Positions 20,840-33,742 of a stretch of 64,000 nucleotides of DNA are shown here, piece by piece (the stretch's first letter is position 1; every line of letters starts with the position of its first letter). The translations under genes and the position numbers were made by a program. This DNA is from Romanomermis culicivorax (taxonomy: Eukaryota; Nematoda; Enoplea; Mermithida; Mermithidae). Under the pieces are notes generated by a model. It made no database searches, was not told the origin of the DNA, and saw nothing but the letters and a program-made list of their open reading frames with translations. The DNA lies in assembly GCA_963922205.1 (NCBI GenBank), contig CAWUHX010000004.1, positions 1,116,001 to 1,180,000 on the forward strand. The letters are read 5' to 3'.

Positions 20840-21300
20840 TGGTTTTTTTGCCTTACTCTTTTCACCTATGTACACTACATGTTCACTGTATGTCTACTTT
20901 TTTCTAGATTGGTTCTCTTTTTTTGCCTTACCTTTTTCACATTTCTATGTTACACGCTCACCATATGTCCACTTTTTTCCACATTGATTTTTTTGCCTTA
21001 CCTTTTCACCTTTGCATGCTACATTTGCACTGTACTTTCATTTTCTCCAGATCGATTTCCATTTTTGCCTTACCTTTTTCACTTTTTGCATGCTACATTT
21101 ACACTGTACTTTTTTCCAGATACGTTTTATTTTTTGCCTTGCCTTTCTTGCTTATGTACACTGTATGTCCATTTTTTCTAGATTGATCTTCGTTTTTTAT
21201 TTGTTATTTACATCCTTTTTTTTCCAAATTGATTTACATTTTTCCATTTTTTTGTTTCTAATCGATTTTATTTTTCCATTTTTTGTTCCACTTTGGTTTT
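20840..21300. repeat. Pyrimidine-rich ~72-bp tandem repeat, copy 1
   Basis: The phrase TTTTTGCCTTACCTTTT recurs near 20850, 20925, 20995, 21068 and 21137, each followed by GCATGCTACATTTGCACTGTAC-like sequence. Five to six diverged units. Overlapping open frames here in all three forward frames are low-complexity artefacts. Confidence 0.75.
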
Positions 21301-21539
21301 CCTTTTTCAATAGAGTACAACCTACAGTAACACAATTATTACGGTAATTCAAATATCACCATAATCCAAATATTACTGTAATTCTATTATCATAGTAACT
21401 CTAGAACATGCATGCTTAACCATACCCCCTATAAATCGGCCAAAAGTGACAAAGTACAGGGGGATACACAAAAGATAGGGATATGCTTGACCATACCCCC
21501 CTATAAGGGCCGGCCTTACTACTTTAGTTGATTAAATTA

Positions 21540-22336
21540 TCAATAATGTAATGCAATGGCATCAACACCAACTTATATCAATGCAACAAGATGATGCATG
21601 GAAAAACATTATTGACAACCTCCAGGAGAGTTATGTTTACCTCCAGCTCGATTGGGCAATGGAATTTCTGCCTTCGAGTGGATCAGTTGCACTGGTTTTG
21701 TAGCATGGTTTGCCATGACATATCACATATGCTCATGTGATGAAAAGTGACCTGCTACACCATGGCACATTTATCCATGTTTTCAACTGGCGTGCACAAC
21801 ACAGCAATGCAATTATCAAAATCCTAACTGACAGGTTGACAAAAACCAAGGCAGAACAACCTACAGTCAACATAGCTTTTTTGAAATCTGACAATGCTGG
21901 ATGTTTTCATGGCTCCCATACCTTGCTCATGGTGCCAAGAATATCTCTGAAAACAGATGTGACTATCAAGAACTGGGACTTCTCTGAACCTCAATTTGGT
22001 AAAGGCTCATGTGACTGAATTGCTGCACTAATAAAGAGGCAAGTTCGACTGTTTTTACATAAAAACCCTAGGTGTGCAACTGCTGGAAAATTCATCAGGT
22101 GTGCTATGACACATGCAAAGGTCAAGGGATTATCATTCATCACTGGCAATCTGGAAATCCCACACAAGAAGATGGATCTTAAAGTAGTCAGTATCAAGAG
22201 CTACTTCAATTTTCAGATCACATCTACTGAAATCAAGGCGACTAAAGCTTACAAGGTTGGTACTGGAAGCATATTGAAGACAAAAATATTGTATTTTGAA
22301 CAGTTACCAACACTTGATTCATGGTGTGGTTCATGA
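21540..22336 (+). pseudogene. Decayed DDE-type transposase, unknown superfamily, copy 1
   Basis: Read across several stops, this shows LDWAMEFLP, HITYAHVMKSDLLHH, HVFNWRAQHSNAIIKIL, FLKSDNAGCFHG, WDFSEPQFGKGSCD, a stop, then RCAMTHAKVKGL and TKAYKVGTGSIL. The order DWAM.FLP, SDNAGC and FSEPQ.GKG.CD is one I associate with repeat-encoded proteins widespread in invertebrates. Acidic residues in SDNAGC and GKGSCD could be catalytic. I cannot name the superfamily. The longest clean frames are 21737-22018 and 22106-22336, in different frames, so the gene is broken. It is the likely source of mobility for the element around it. Confidence 0.55.
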
Positions 22337-22635
22337 AGACCAGCCAGAGGTTGCACCCCTCAATCATAACAGTTCTGGATTTCCATAAAAATCACAACGG
22401 TCATCTTTGAAGAAGAATATGACGATCTTTCAGCTGCCACTCATGAGCCATATTGTATGGAAAGCAGTGCCTTCACTTCAACTGTCCTGAAGAAGGCTGT
22501 ATAAAGGTTTTTGGTCTTAATTGCAACTTGTTGCAGTATCTTGTTATGGGTAACTACAAGCTAATGCCACAGCAAACAAGTTAACATGATATGACAATAC
22601 AAAGCTGTAGTAGAACATTAGAAAAGGTTCAAATA

Positions 22636-23073
22636 ATACATGTAATTGGGGGGGGGGAAGTGCTATGGGAACCCCCCAGAAATTGTAGACCATATGGCTA
22701 GCCATTGGGTGACGGCCCCCCAGGATTTTCCAATCCAATATCTAGCCATATGGTAGCCGTAGTGACCCCATACTTTTGGTCAGAAAAATACTGAAAAATG
22801 TCAATTTTTTCACAAAAAATGTCAATTTTTGAACGAAAAATGGTAAAAAATTTGAGCCTTCTTGGCGCTTCGCCCCATGAATAAATTTTTCTGGACTTTT
22901 TAGGCGAAAATTACTATTTTTTAACTATTCTTCAGACTCTTTTCATGAAAAAATCAAATTTTTTTCCTTGAGAGACCCCTCCCCCTAAAATTTTGGGAAT
23001 TACTGACCCCCAGCCCCAAAAAAGCTGTGCAACCCCCCCCCCCCCAAAGGCCTCAGGGCTCCATTACATGTAC
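22636..23073. mobile_element. Miniature inverted-repeat element, TACATGT family, second site, copy 1
   Basis: Ends are ATACATGTAA and TTACATGTAC. The interior matches 14532-14970 (AAGTGCTATGGGAACCCCCC, GCTAGCCAT pairs, GGGAATTACTGACCCCCAGC). It lies downstream of the decayed transposase inside the 6.2-kb element. No clean target duplication seen. Confidence 0.7.
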
Positions 23074-24513
23074 ATATGGTATTATTCACCCCTGGCTTGC
23101 CTGAAGTTCAAGAAGCTCTTCAATTGTTTCATGAAACTGACTAGTTTGATGTTATGAAAAAGGTTGGGCTTTGAAGAAACATAAGATATGCAGTCCCTTG
23201 ACAGAAAAACAATGTGGATACTTGCTGGTAAAACACAATAGTGGCATTGCATATCATAAAAAATTTGATGCTGCAGTTGTTGATAAAGAAATGACGAGGA
23301 ACCCATCTTTTCTCAGATGTGACTACCTCACACAAAAAAATTACTGGATTCTGGGCTAGGGAAGCCAGCCATCATCCAAAAGAACATACTACATTTTATA
23401 GTAGAAACCTGGAATAAGAATGTGGAGTTAAGAAGAACCCTAGGAGGATCCTGTAATGTTTGATCTTCATTTATAATATGAAAGTGAACCACCAAAAACA
23501 GATTGTTTTGAATAACTTTCAATAATTAGTGTGTAGATCTGAATCTTCAAAAATGGCATCTGGTTTAGAACAAATATTTCTATGGGATTCAATTGAATTT
23601 TATATTGAGCTCTTATGATCTGAAAATGATCCAGAGTTTATCAGTTTTTGTTGAAAATTTGAACAATCTCTCCTCTTATAGTTAAGCAAAAGAACATGGC
23701 TTTTCTAGTTTTTAATATACAATGGGTGTCAATACTTTGCTGCAAGTTGGTTGGTTATGTAGCCACATACTGTGGCTCCAATGTGGTCGATTTGAACTAG
23801 AATTATTAATATCCCAACTTAATGAAACAAAATTTGCACCTGAAGTTTTTTCAACAATATTAAGAATGTGTTTAACTTTGTATAATTTCCCATGTAAGGG
23901 AAAATGATATTATGACTAAACCTTATGGGTGATGTCAGCCAAGATGTCAGCCTGCAATGTAAAAAGTTTCAGTTGGATTATTAGAGTTTTAGGTGAATGA
24001 CTGCATTTTGAAACGAAAAATTTTATAATTTGATTCAAAATTGACTTCCACTCGATTCACTGTAGCACACCCAATGTTTTTTTCATTTTGATGAAACTTT
24101 GTGGGTATGTGGCCAAGGGGTCCAGTCATAACATAGTGGAATTTTATCAATGACACTCATTATTTGACTTTACAGGTACAAAAATGTGTGAATTTGTGTC
24201 ATCAATAACTGCTGAAAATTTGACATTGAAGTGTAATGTAAACCATAATATTGAAGCTATACATGTAAGTGTATGCTTCAAGCATGTACCCCAAGCCTTG
24301 CTACATACACTGGCAAATAATTATTGATCCACATTGCATTCTTGAACACTTATAGGCCTTCAATGATTGTGATCTAAAATTTTAAAAATGCAAAAAATTT
24401 GATCCATTGAATTGATGTTACAAAATGAATTTAGATTTTTAGATCAAACCAATACTGGCATGGTGTTCAGTGCAAAAGACTGTACAAAATTTGTTTTTTG
24501 AGGTATGTATATA

Positions 24514-24692
24514 CAGCACGGGACAAATGGATCGCAACACTCGCTTCAAAAAGGGATAGCCAGTTTTTTTTAGGGGAAAAATGGGGGAGCAACATTTTTT
24601 GACGAGCAACCATTAGCGACAGGTTGAGGTCATACACTCAACAAAAGATTTATGATGTTCAACAGGCAAGTGTGACGAAAAGAAGAACAAAG
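24514..24692. mobile_element. First 180 bp of the fold-back element arm, at the duplication junction
   Basis: Starts CAGCACGGGACAAATGG after TA, identical to 38819-38997. It is truncated at 24692 where copy 2 of the tandem duplication begins. The full arm continues only after copy 2. Confidence 0.85.
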
Positions 24693-24770
24693 GGTTGGTC
24701 ATAGGATCCACGAAAAGAATCTGCAATGTGGAAAAAATTTTGTGATCTCTCAAGTGTTTTCAGCTCTTTC

Positions 24771-25012
24771 CACTGTTTTTTTCCACATTTGCAGTATAAT
24801 GTGGAAAAAATCTGAAATGTGGAAAAATTTTCCAAGGTTTTTTCACAAATGTGGAAGAAAAATTTGAGGTTTTCATTTCATATTGAAAAGATGCATTTTA
24901 GTGCATTTTAAAACATCCAAATCATTATTATTTATTACCATGCTCAGGCGCAACTTTTAGCTTGTCTACCTTCACTTACCATCCAATCTTTGATAATTTT
25001 TATCATCCTGAA
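24771..25012. mobile_element. hAT-like CACTGTTTTTTTCCAC family element, left part, copy 2
   Basis: Second copy of 10473-10714, cut at the same base by the Merlin element. Confidence 0.6.
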
Positions 25013-26898
25013 CGTATTATAGTATTACTGCAGCTGGTGCACACTACCTCATAGCGTTATAATGATAAGTGTATATACAGTATATCTGTCAGATTATCGA
25101 TTTTTGTAGCTAAGAGACTAACTTGTTCATCAAACTCCAAAATAGCCAAAAAAGCTAAAAACGTGTCAAATGGCATGGACACCACCTTGGGAGGCTTGGG
25201 CACGACCACACGACCCGCGGGAGGTCAAGGGGTAAGGGGCTGCACAATTTCTTGCAAATGGGGCTGTTTCTTGGAACCTTTTCAACAATTTGATTAGAAT
25301 ATTGACTACTAAAATGAGCGTTAACTGCGACATATTGTGAAGGGCCAGGCCACATGCCCCGCGGGAGGTCAAGGGGTAAGGCGCCGCACAATTTCTTGCA
25401 AATCGGGCTGTTTCTTGGAATCTTTTCAACAATTTGATTAAAATATTGACTACTAAAATGAGCGTTAACTGCGACACATTGTGAGGGGCCAGGCCACATG
25501 GCCAGTGGGAAGTCAAGGCGCTTCATTTTTACTTATTTTTAGTTTTCTTATCAATTTTTTCTCCAGTTTTTTATCACATATTTAGTTATTTTTTCTTTAT
25601 TCATTTTAATTTATCTTTTTTCAGTTTATGAATTTTTGTCGAGTTGTTGTTTTTTGATTACTTTTTTACTTTCTCGTATGTATTTATTTCTTTAGTTATA
25701 AATATTTTTTTTCAATTTTTTGTCTTTTGCTTGCTGTCTTTTTTATTCATTTTTAAATTTTTTTTTGTTTTTTTTCAGTATATTGATTTATTTTTTCAAG
25801 TTTTGATTTTGATTGAAAATTGAATTTCTCTGTTTTTGTTTTTTATTGATTTTGTTGTTTCCAAGTTCTTTCATTTTTTTATTTATTTTTTTGCTTTTGT
25901 CTCTTTTGTCCGTTTAAATATGGGTTTCATTGTCAAGTTTGTCGTTTTTTTATTGACCAATTGTAGTTCAAGATGCCACACAATTATGTAATTTTTGTGA
26001 AAGCACACAGCAATCATAAAATTTATTTTTGATGTCACACAACATGATATTTCAGACTAGATTGGATAATTTTGTGGCAGTTCATTTAAGATCACATTGA
26101 ATGCATTATCCTTGTTCAAGCCCCGCCACCAAAATTCAGCCATGTGACCAAGCAAAAGGTTGTGACTTGTTCCGCCCATCTTCCACATTATTATCATTTT
26201 GGCGGCGCCCCAGCTAGTTTCAATTTGTTGAGTATTAATGCGAGTTACAGGGTCAACAAAAAATAAGGAATGGTTGACCATTTTGTGTATATAGTTTAAT
26301 GCGCCCAGTCCATTATAAGCGGCCCATTTGTCACTCCTGATCATTGTTCCTAAATGAAATTGTGTCCCATTAGCTCAACCATATTAAGTGTGGTTAGCTT
26401 GTACTGATTTTTTATACCCATCCACACCTCTATTGTACTCCTACATCAGATTTTAAAGAATGGAACAATCTATTTTACCAGGTGCAACATTTCTTTGAAT
26501 AATCAGATTTAACGTATTTGCGTCATGACCCATAACTTGGAAGAAACGATGGTCCAATTTATTGTCTTGCCGCTTTTGAACCAAGCCAAATATCCAAGGA
26601 CCATCGACCACAGCTCCATAGTTACGCCTGGCTGGTCCCACTAGATTTCCTAGAAACATGCGACCCGCACCATTACCGGCTGGCTTTCTCCGTCCCCGGA
26701 AGTAACTTTCCTCAATTTCAACAATCTCATTGGGGCCACCCATTAATGGCACATTGTTCAATATGTTGGCCAACATTTCACGAATATAGTGAAACCAATC
26801 GATGATTGTATGATCTCCTTGGCCAATAATGGTGCCTCAAAAGTTTTGTGATATTTGCAGAGATTGTAGGAGATGTGTCATGAATAGTGTTGTGAAGC

Positions 26899-27329
26899 AT
26901 TTCTTTGCTATTTTCCTTTGTTATTTCTCTTTGTTTTTTTATTGTTTTTGTTTTCCCTTTGTTATCTCTCTTTCTTTCTTTTTGTTCCCTTCTTTGTCAT
27001 TATTTCTTTCTCTCTATGCTATGTTTCCCACTTTTTCATTTATTCATTCTTTTTTTGTTTTTTTTCCTTTCATCTTTCTTCCACTCAAAGGGTTATATTT
27101 TCATCAAGTTAAAGCGACATTCATGGCAGTGAATTCTCATTCAGGGTAAAAAAATCGTCCTGCATGAAAATAAGCTGAAGGATGGAAAAGTTGAGAAAAT
27201 ATGAAAGTAAAAAACAGAGAGAAAAGGGAAGAGAAGAAAAAAATAAAAAGGAAAAGAGAAAACAAACATAAAAGATGAAGAAAGAAAACGAAAATAAAAA
27301 AGGAATAGAAGGTGAGACACTTTGGAGGG
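26899..27329. repeat. Polypyrimidine/polypurine tracts, copy 2
   Basis: Duplicate of 12600-13030. Confidence 0.7.
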
Positions 27330-27368
27330 AAGGATTATCTCTTTTGAGGACCATTCTTATGTAGTTGA

Positions 27369-28215
27369 CAGAGGTGCAACAGTTAACTGGAACCAGAACC
27401 GTAACTGATAAGAACCAATGAAAATGTAGGAACCAGAACTGAAGTAAGGCCAAATTAAAGAACCGAAACTGGAACCGAGAAAATAAAAGAGAACAATTGG
27501 TTCCTTTTTCGTTCCTATTGATAAACATGAAACAAACAGGAATTTTTCAACAAATTTATTTCAACCGACTAGTATATGAATTTAACAACAGGCAGGTTAT
27601 ATTTCATCACAAGCAGTTTTTCTGCGGTTTCGCCCTCCAACTTCTTTCTTCTTGGCTGATAAATCAAACCGGCGGAGCTGAAAAGCTGTTCAGATGCGAC
27701 GCTTGTTGGGGGCGCACTGAAATATTTTCTCGCAATTTTGGCTAATTTTGGAAAATTCGATTGGTTGTGTCGCCACCAAGTGAATGGTTTGGATTTATTT
27801 GTAAATTCATCGAAAGCAAGTTTGTGATTTAATTCTAGATGTTTTTTTAAATTGGAAGTGCTTGCACCACCAGATCTTGACATATTGAAACCACAAGAGT
27901 TGCATTTCGCCTTATTATCATCCGTCAAGGTAAAATAATCCCAAATTAAACTCCTTGTTTTTGACATGATTCAAAGTGCAATCGATAGTAGGTAAGTAAG
28001 TGAAATTATTTTTTGCGCTAAAAAATAAACGTGAATTAGATGAATAATTCTGAAAAATTCTCAACATTTTTTGCAGCCCATTATGGAACCGGAACCGAAA
28101 CCGATCGGTTCCTAAAACTTTGGAACCAAAACCGGAACCGGAACCGAAATAGTTAAAATTTGAATACCCAAACCGGAACCAATAATTGCTTAAAAGTGGA
28201 ACCGTTGCACCTCTA
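27369..28215 (-). mobile_element. hAT deletion derivative, copy 2
   Basis: Duplicate of 13070-13916, with GTAGTTGA at 27361-27368 and 28216-28223. Confidence 0.9.
27569..27967 (-). CDS. BED finger-hATC fusion, copy 2
   Basis: Identical in protein sequence to the frame at 13270-13668. Both copies remain intact, which is expected from a recent duplication and is not by itself evidence of selection. Confidence 0.8.
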   Translation of the reverse strand: MSKTRSLIWDYFTLTDDNKAKCNSCGFNMSRSGGASTSNLKKHLELNHKLAFDEFTNKSKPFTWWRHNQSNFPKLAKIARKYFSAPPTSVASEQLFSSAGLIYQPRRKKLEGETAEKLLVMKYNLPVVKFIY

Positions 28216-28830
28216 GTAGTTGATGAGAATAAATGTACTGAGAATGACTCTTTTAGGGGTCTTTTTTTAACTACTTCTTGCTTCAATCTTTTTGTGCTGA
28301 AAAGTCGAAAATGCATAGTAACATTTTCCAAAATACAAACTCAAAACTTTGCATGTCTGTTTGACGCCCATTTCCATTGCCCAACACCATGTAATAAGTA
28401 AAATTTTTGAGCTCGACAATTTGACATTTGAACATCCAAGTATATCGAATCGTGAAAGCCATGTGGCATTTCCTTGACCGCCAATAAAGCTGCCACAATT
28501 TCTAAGCGACTTATATCTTTTGCAACTATTGCAGCAAGCATAATGACTACGATCTGTGTATTTAATGGAATTGATGAATGTATCATAATACACATTTACA
28601 TCATGGGACAGGGCACATCAAACCGAAAATTCCAATCATTGATATTTCCTATCATGGTCAATTGACAGACAAAATTATTCAGAAAGAGCAGGAAAAAAAG
28701 AAAAAATATTCAAAAAAACAAATAGACATGCCTGTAATTGTACACCCTCCAAAAAACTATTGCATGCATGAGTACTCAAATTTTAAATGCTTGTAAATAC
28801 TGTACTTCGAATTGTCATTTGGTGCATAAC

Positions 28831-29274
28831 CATACATGTTTTTTGGGGGGGGGGAATGCTATGGGAACCCCCCCAGAAATCGTCGACCATATAACTAGCC
28901 ATTGGGCGACCCCCCCCCCCAAGATTTTCCAATCCTATGGCTAGCCATATGGTAGCCCTAGAGACCCCCATAGTTTTAGTCAGGAAAATACTGAAAAATG
29001 TCATTTTTTCCATGAAAAATGTCAATTTTCGAACAAAAAATGGTCAAAAACGTCAATTTTCTCAGCGCTTCACGCCATAAGTACATATTTTACCATTTTT
29101 TAGACAAAAATTACTACTTTTTAAACCGTTTTTCGGACATTTTTCATGGAAAAAATCGAATTTTTTTTCCTTCAGGGACCCCTCCCCCCAAAATTTTGGG
29201 AATTACTGACCCCCAGCCCCAAAAAAGTGCTCCAACCCCCCCCCCCCCAGACCTCGGAGCTCTGTTACATGTAT
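28831..29274. mobile_element. TACATGT miniature element, copy 2 of first site
   Basis: Duplicate of 14532-14970, longer by a few C in a homopolymer run near 29240. Confidence 0.75.
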
Positions 29275-31036
29275 GTGCATAACACCCCTACAATTTGAGT
29301 CAACGATTATTATATGAATGATTAGCAAATTTTCCAACACCAGGTACATCAGGAAGGAGGCTATTTCTCATGGCAAACCTGTTAGCCAATGTTTCATCCT
29401 GACATAGGTCAACTATTTCTGTTATGTTCAGGTCAATTCAATTCAATGCTTGCACAATGGCCATAATACATAAAAATTAAGAAAAATCCTGAAAAATTTA
29501 TGACCTAATAGCTAAAGATGAGTTTGATTATTTATTTCAATGAAGAAAACAAAAAATATTACAACAAAAAAAAATTACAACCATTTTCAGTTTTAAAATT
29601 GAAAACAAAATTGTCATGGTAACCGGCATATGGGGTCAATAGTTCGATGGTTAAAAATGATAGCCATTCACCTAAGTCGTCGTTCGATTAAAAATCAGGA
29701 CTTAATATTTTCGAAAATTCCAATTCTAATAAAAAATTGTTGGCCATTGAACATTTTTCCACAATTTTTGAACGTAAAATTTGACATTGATCCAAAGTTC
29801 GATTCGAAAATTGAAATTTATTCGATCACTAGAAAAATAAATGAAATTAGAAAAAAATTAAAAATAAAAAAAAAAATTTAAAAAACTTCCAAAAAATTTT
29901 TTTTTTTAATTCAAGAAAATAAAAACAGAAAAAAATAAAAACAAAAAGCAAGTGCAGCACATAGATCATAAAATTCATAACAAGCCAAAATTGTTCCGGA
30001 AAAAATTTCAGAAAACTAAAAAATGTAGAAGTAAACTACAAAAAAGTGAAAAAACAGATTGAAAAATTACGAAAAAAACATTTTTTGACGTAAAATAAAC
30101 CAGAAAAACAAAATAAACAAAAAATAACTAAATATTCCATAAAAAACTGGAGAAAAAACAGATAAAAAAAGAAAAAAAAACTAAAAATAAGTAAAAATGA
30201 AGGGCCTTGACCTCCCGCAAGACATGTGACCTGGCCCCTCACAATGTGTCGCAGTTAACGCTCATTTTAGTAGTCAATATTTTAATCAAATTGTTGAAAA
30301 GGTTCCAAGAAACAGCACAATTTGCAAGAATATGTGCGGCACCTACGCCTTGACCTCCCACGGGGCATGTGGCCTGACCCATCACAATGTGTCACACTTA
30401 ATGCTCATTTCAGTAGTCAATATTTTAATCAAATTGTTGAAAAGATTACAAGAAACAGCCCAATTTGCAAGAATATATGCGGCGCCTTACCCCTTGACCT
30501 CTCACAGGGCATGTGGCCTGGCCCCTCATGATGTGTCACAGTTAACGCTCATTTTAATAGTCAATATTTTAATCAAATTGTTGAAAAGATTCCATGAAGC
30601 AGCCGGATTTGCAAGAAATTGTGCGGCGCCTTACCCCTTGACCTCCCGGGGGTCGTGTGGTTGTGCCCAAGCCTCTCAAGGTGGTGTTCATGCCGTTTGA
30701 CACGTTTTTCAGCTTTTTTGGAACTTGATGCGCAACTTGACCTTTTTGCTACAAAAATCGATGATCTGACAGATATATTGTATATACACTTATCATTATA
30801 CTGCTATAGGGTAGTGTGCACCAGGTGCAGTAATACCCGTATTATTTCATGTTTAATTGGCGATCTTGCTTGCATATTATATTTTTATATTTAATGAAGA
30901 TTCGTGATGATGAATGATAATGAAACAAAATAGATTCCAATTCATAAAAAAATTATATATTTTCTAGTGCGCAATTAAAAAATGTCATTCTAGCTAATGT
31001 CCATATGTAGCTATTAATGATCAAGATATTGTGGAT

Positions 31037-31490
31037 CAGTATTTTTTTTTGTACTCAGTCCATTTGTACTGGTATCAACGACCTCTCAAAAACCGTTTGT
31101 AATTTGTAAAAAATTGCTGAAAAATGGATTCATTGTTACAAAATGCAAGAAACATGCTGTTAAATATGAATACATTGGCTTTTTCCACGAGACACATAAG
31201 AAGACTACAAATTCAGACAGATAAAACACTTGATCACAAGGCACATAACATGCGCTAGTGAAATACTCCACAAAAAGCTTTTATTATTATGCCACAGCTG
31301 CTAGTTTGTCCTTTTCGATGTGGACGCATAACAAACAAGTCCTACTAAGTCCATTGATACTGAATACTGACAGCTATTTAGTAACAAAAAATTTTTTTGT
31401 CCAAAAATTTTCGTTTGTACTGATACTAACGAAGCCCAGATTTTCCTTTGTACTCTGGACTGTTTTGTTTGTGAAGTACAAAAAAAACTG
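31037..31490. mobile_element. Small hAT-like CAGTATTTTTTT element, copy 2
   Basis: Duplicate of 16732-17185. Confidence 0.5.
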
Positions 31491-33628
31491 TTATAGATGG
31501 ATAATAGTTTGATCTTATTATTGTTTTTGACCCATGTTTTTGAAAACCAACATTTTTCTCAGTTAGTATATATTTTCCCCAAATCTTTTTGGGATCTAAA
31601 AAAAAATTTGAATTTTGTTTGATAGAAACATTTTGATTTCAAGGAGAAATTCTTGCTGATTAAAAAATCCAAATTCCTGCTTGATTGCCTAGTTTTCGAA
31701 TTGTAGTCAGCCCGACTGAAAATTTATTGAATTCTTTTAAAATTGAACCTTCTGCCTAGGATATAAAAGTTCAGAAGAGTCATTTCATTGCATTCTAGAA
31801 TTTATCAAAATTCCAAAAATCCGAGGAAACGTGTTTTAAAAGTCGAAAACTGGTGTGAATCAAATGTAATACAAGAAAACTAGCTTCTGGTGGTTTTTCC
31901 AGTAAAATTGAGCAAATTGTGAGCAACCAAAATTTTCCCCCAAGTTGCACATTGCAATCCTGCCTGTGCAGAAAATTTTGGAAATAATTACTTTCTATAT
32001 GGCGAAGCCATTAACATATGTACATCTTAATGGCCATTTAGTAGAAGTAGATATATCTACTTCCACTTTCTAATTAACCCTCAACAGTTTTTATCAATTA
32101 CGTTGTCTTATTTTGTGAAATTGTGTAAACTTTCTCTCTCGAAGCTCATACCTGTCATTGAGGTAGTCCCGAATGTCATGAAACTCTACACACAAATGTT
32201 GGGACGTCTGACAACTAAAAAAATTTGATAAAAAGTGGTTATTTTGACTTCTTTCTGTATATTTTTGAAATTTTCAGCCTTTTTCGTAAGTTTTTGAGAC
32301 TTTTGTGGCACCCAAAATATTTTAGAATTTAGGGACACCACCCCAAAATGTTGGGTTTATACCCCGTGCAACTGGTCAAACCTCATGCAGGCAGGGTTTT
32401 TTCTTCGCTGCTTGTTCCGCATCTTGAGACGGTCAAAAATATTTCTGCACTAACATTAAGAACCCCTGAAAGCATTAAGACACAATTTCTGTAAGAATCA
32501 ACCGAGCCCTGTAGTCAAGTGTGATAAGTAAAAAATTAAATGTAAGTAAGTGATAAGTAAAAAATCAATCATACCTCAAAAAGCATATTTTGTACAGTTT
32601 TTTGCACTGAACAACATGCCAGTATTTGTTTGATCTAAAAATCAAAATTCATTCTGTAACATCAATCCAAACGTTCAAATTTTTTGCAGTTTCCAAAATT
32701 TTAGGTCACAATTATTGAAGGCCTATAGGTGTTCCGGTATGCAATGCAGATCAATAATTATTTGTCAGTATATGTATCAATGCTTAGGGTGCATGCTTGA
32801 AAAATATACTCATATGTAGCATCAATATTATGCTTTACACTACACTTTAAATTCCAATTTTTAGCAGTTATCAATGACTCGAATTCCCACATTTTTGTAT
32901 CCTTAAAGTCAAATAATGAGTGTCATTGATTGAACTCCACTATGTTATACCTGGACCTCTTGGCCACATACCTACAAAGTTTTATCAAGATAAAAAAACC
33001 ATTGGGTGTGCTACAGTGAAGCGAGTGGAAGCCATTTTTGGATCAAATTATAAAATTTTTTGTTTCAAAATGCAGTCATTCACCCAAAATTCTAATAATC
33101 CAACTAAAACTTTTTCACTTTGCAGGTTGACATCTTGGCTATTTACCCGTCAGGTTTGGTCATAGTACACAGGAAATTACACAAAGTGGAATGCATATTT
33201 GATTTTGTTGAAAAAACTTTTGGTACAATATGGTGTTCCATTTAATCGACATATTATTAATTCTAGTCCAAATCGACTACATTGTAGCCACAGTTTGTGG
33301 CTACATACCCACCAAGTTGCATCATATTAAAAATGAGAAAAACCACATTCTTTTGGTCAACTATAAGATGAAAGATATTAAAATTTTTAGCAAAAACTGA
33401 TAAGGTAGTGAACCAACATGAACTTTTTAGATCTTTCTCAAATAAATGAGAGCCACATAGACAGAGGAAACTATATCAAAGCTAAAAGAAGCGAAATTGC
33501 ATTTAAAAGGTGATTATTGACTCTACATAAGGCCAAAATCACATATTTCTGATCACCGCTCATGGCATGCTCTTAGTAATCTAATCCATTCAAAGTCAAA
33601 GGAGAAATGTACAGATCACATTCATGAC

Positions 33629-33742
33629 ATGAAATGTGACAATTGTGAACAGTTAAAGAAGGCACTGAATAACATCAAAGAGGCAGTGACTCAATTCTCA
33701 TTCATACACTCAATTGATAAAGTTGAAGCTGGATATTTAGTT
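33629..33742 (+). pseudogene. Transposase fragment, N-proximal part, copy 2
   Basis: Duplicate of 19323-19436, interrupted at the same position. Confidence 0.45.

Larger units (their letters stand above)
19437..21523. mobile_element. 2.1-kb inverted-repeat element nested in the 6.2-kb transposon, copy 1
   Basis: Flanked by TTAGTT (19431-19436 and 21524-21529). The ends are AGTAGTGAGGCCAGCC and, inverted from the right, AGTAGTAAGGCCGGCC. Inverted similarity continues inward: GGGGGTATGG, AAGCATGCATGTTCTAGAGTTAC, GGTAATATTTGGATTATGG. It splits the transposase frame of its host. No transposase of its own is visible; non-autonomous. Confidence 0.8.
18265..24507 (+). mobile_element. 6.2-kb DNA transposon with ~850-bp inverted repeats, unassigned superfamily, copy 1
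   Basis: The left arm (about 18265-19105, starting CATACCTCAAAAA) is matched inverted by the right arm (about 23635-24507, ending TTTTTTGAGGTATG). The arms include mirrored GTAGCCACAGTTTGTGGCTAC and TTATTTGACTTTA-type blocks. Between them are a decayed transposase (19323-19436 and 21540-22336) and two younger elements (19437-21523, 22636-23073). I see no convincing target duplication at the outer ends. The long arms may be functional termini or a fold-back-like expansion. Confidence 0.75.
10395..24692. repeat. Tandem duplication, copy 1 (14.3 kb)
   Basis: This block recurs almost base for base at 24693-38997. The offset is 14,298 bp at the left edge and drifts to 14,306 through small, mostly homopolymer-length differences. 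I noticed few substitutions: T/C near 14730, a C/ACG-type change near 18365, G/C near 22324, T/A near 23245. All transposon insertions inside are shared, so the duplication is younger than all of them, or is an assembly artefact. The left edge falls within two bases of the end of the CCCTG-terminated element at 10394. Confidence 0.95.
26057..28593 (-). pseudogene. Merlin transposase, copy 2
   Basis: Duplicate of 11758-14294. Coding blocks at about 28593-28339, 26835-26479 and 26349-26057; the 129-bp GT-AG intron is 26478-26350. Same D-to-E change in the VEIEES motif. Confidence 0.75.
25021..30837 (-). mobile_element. Merlin DNA transposon, copy 2
   Basis: Duplicate of 10723-16532 with the same CGTATTAT target duplications (25013-25020, 30838-30845). 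Seven bases longer, from homopolymer differences. The terminal repeats are at about 25021-25568 and 30155-30837. Confidence 0.8.

Noticed and set aside
20879..21347. Three overlapping hydrophobic 'membrane protein' frames (and copies near 35184-35652)
   Set aside because: Translation of the 72-bp TTTTTGCCTTACC repeat. All three frames are open and look alike.
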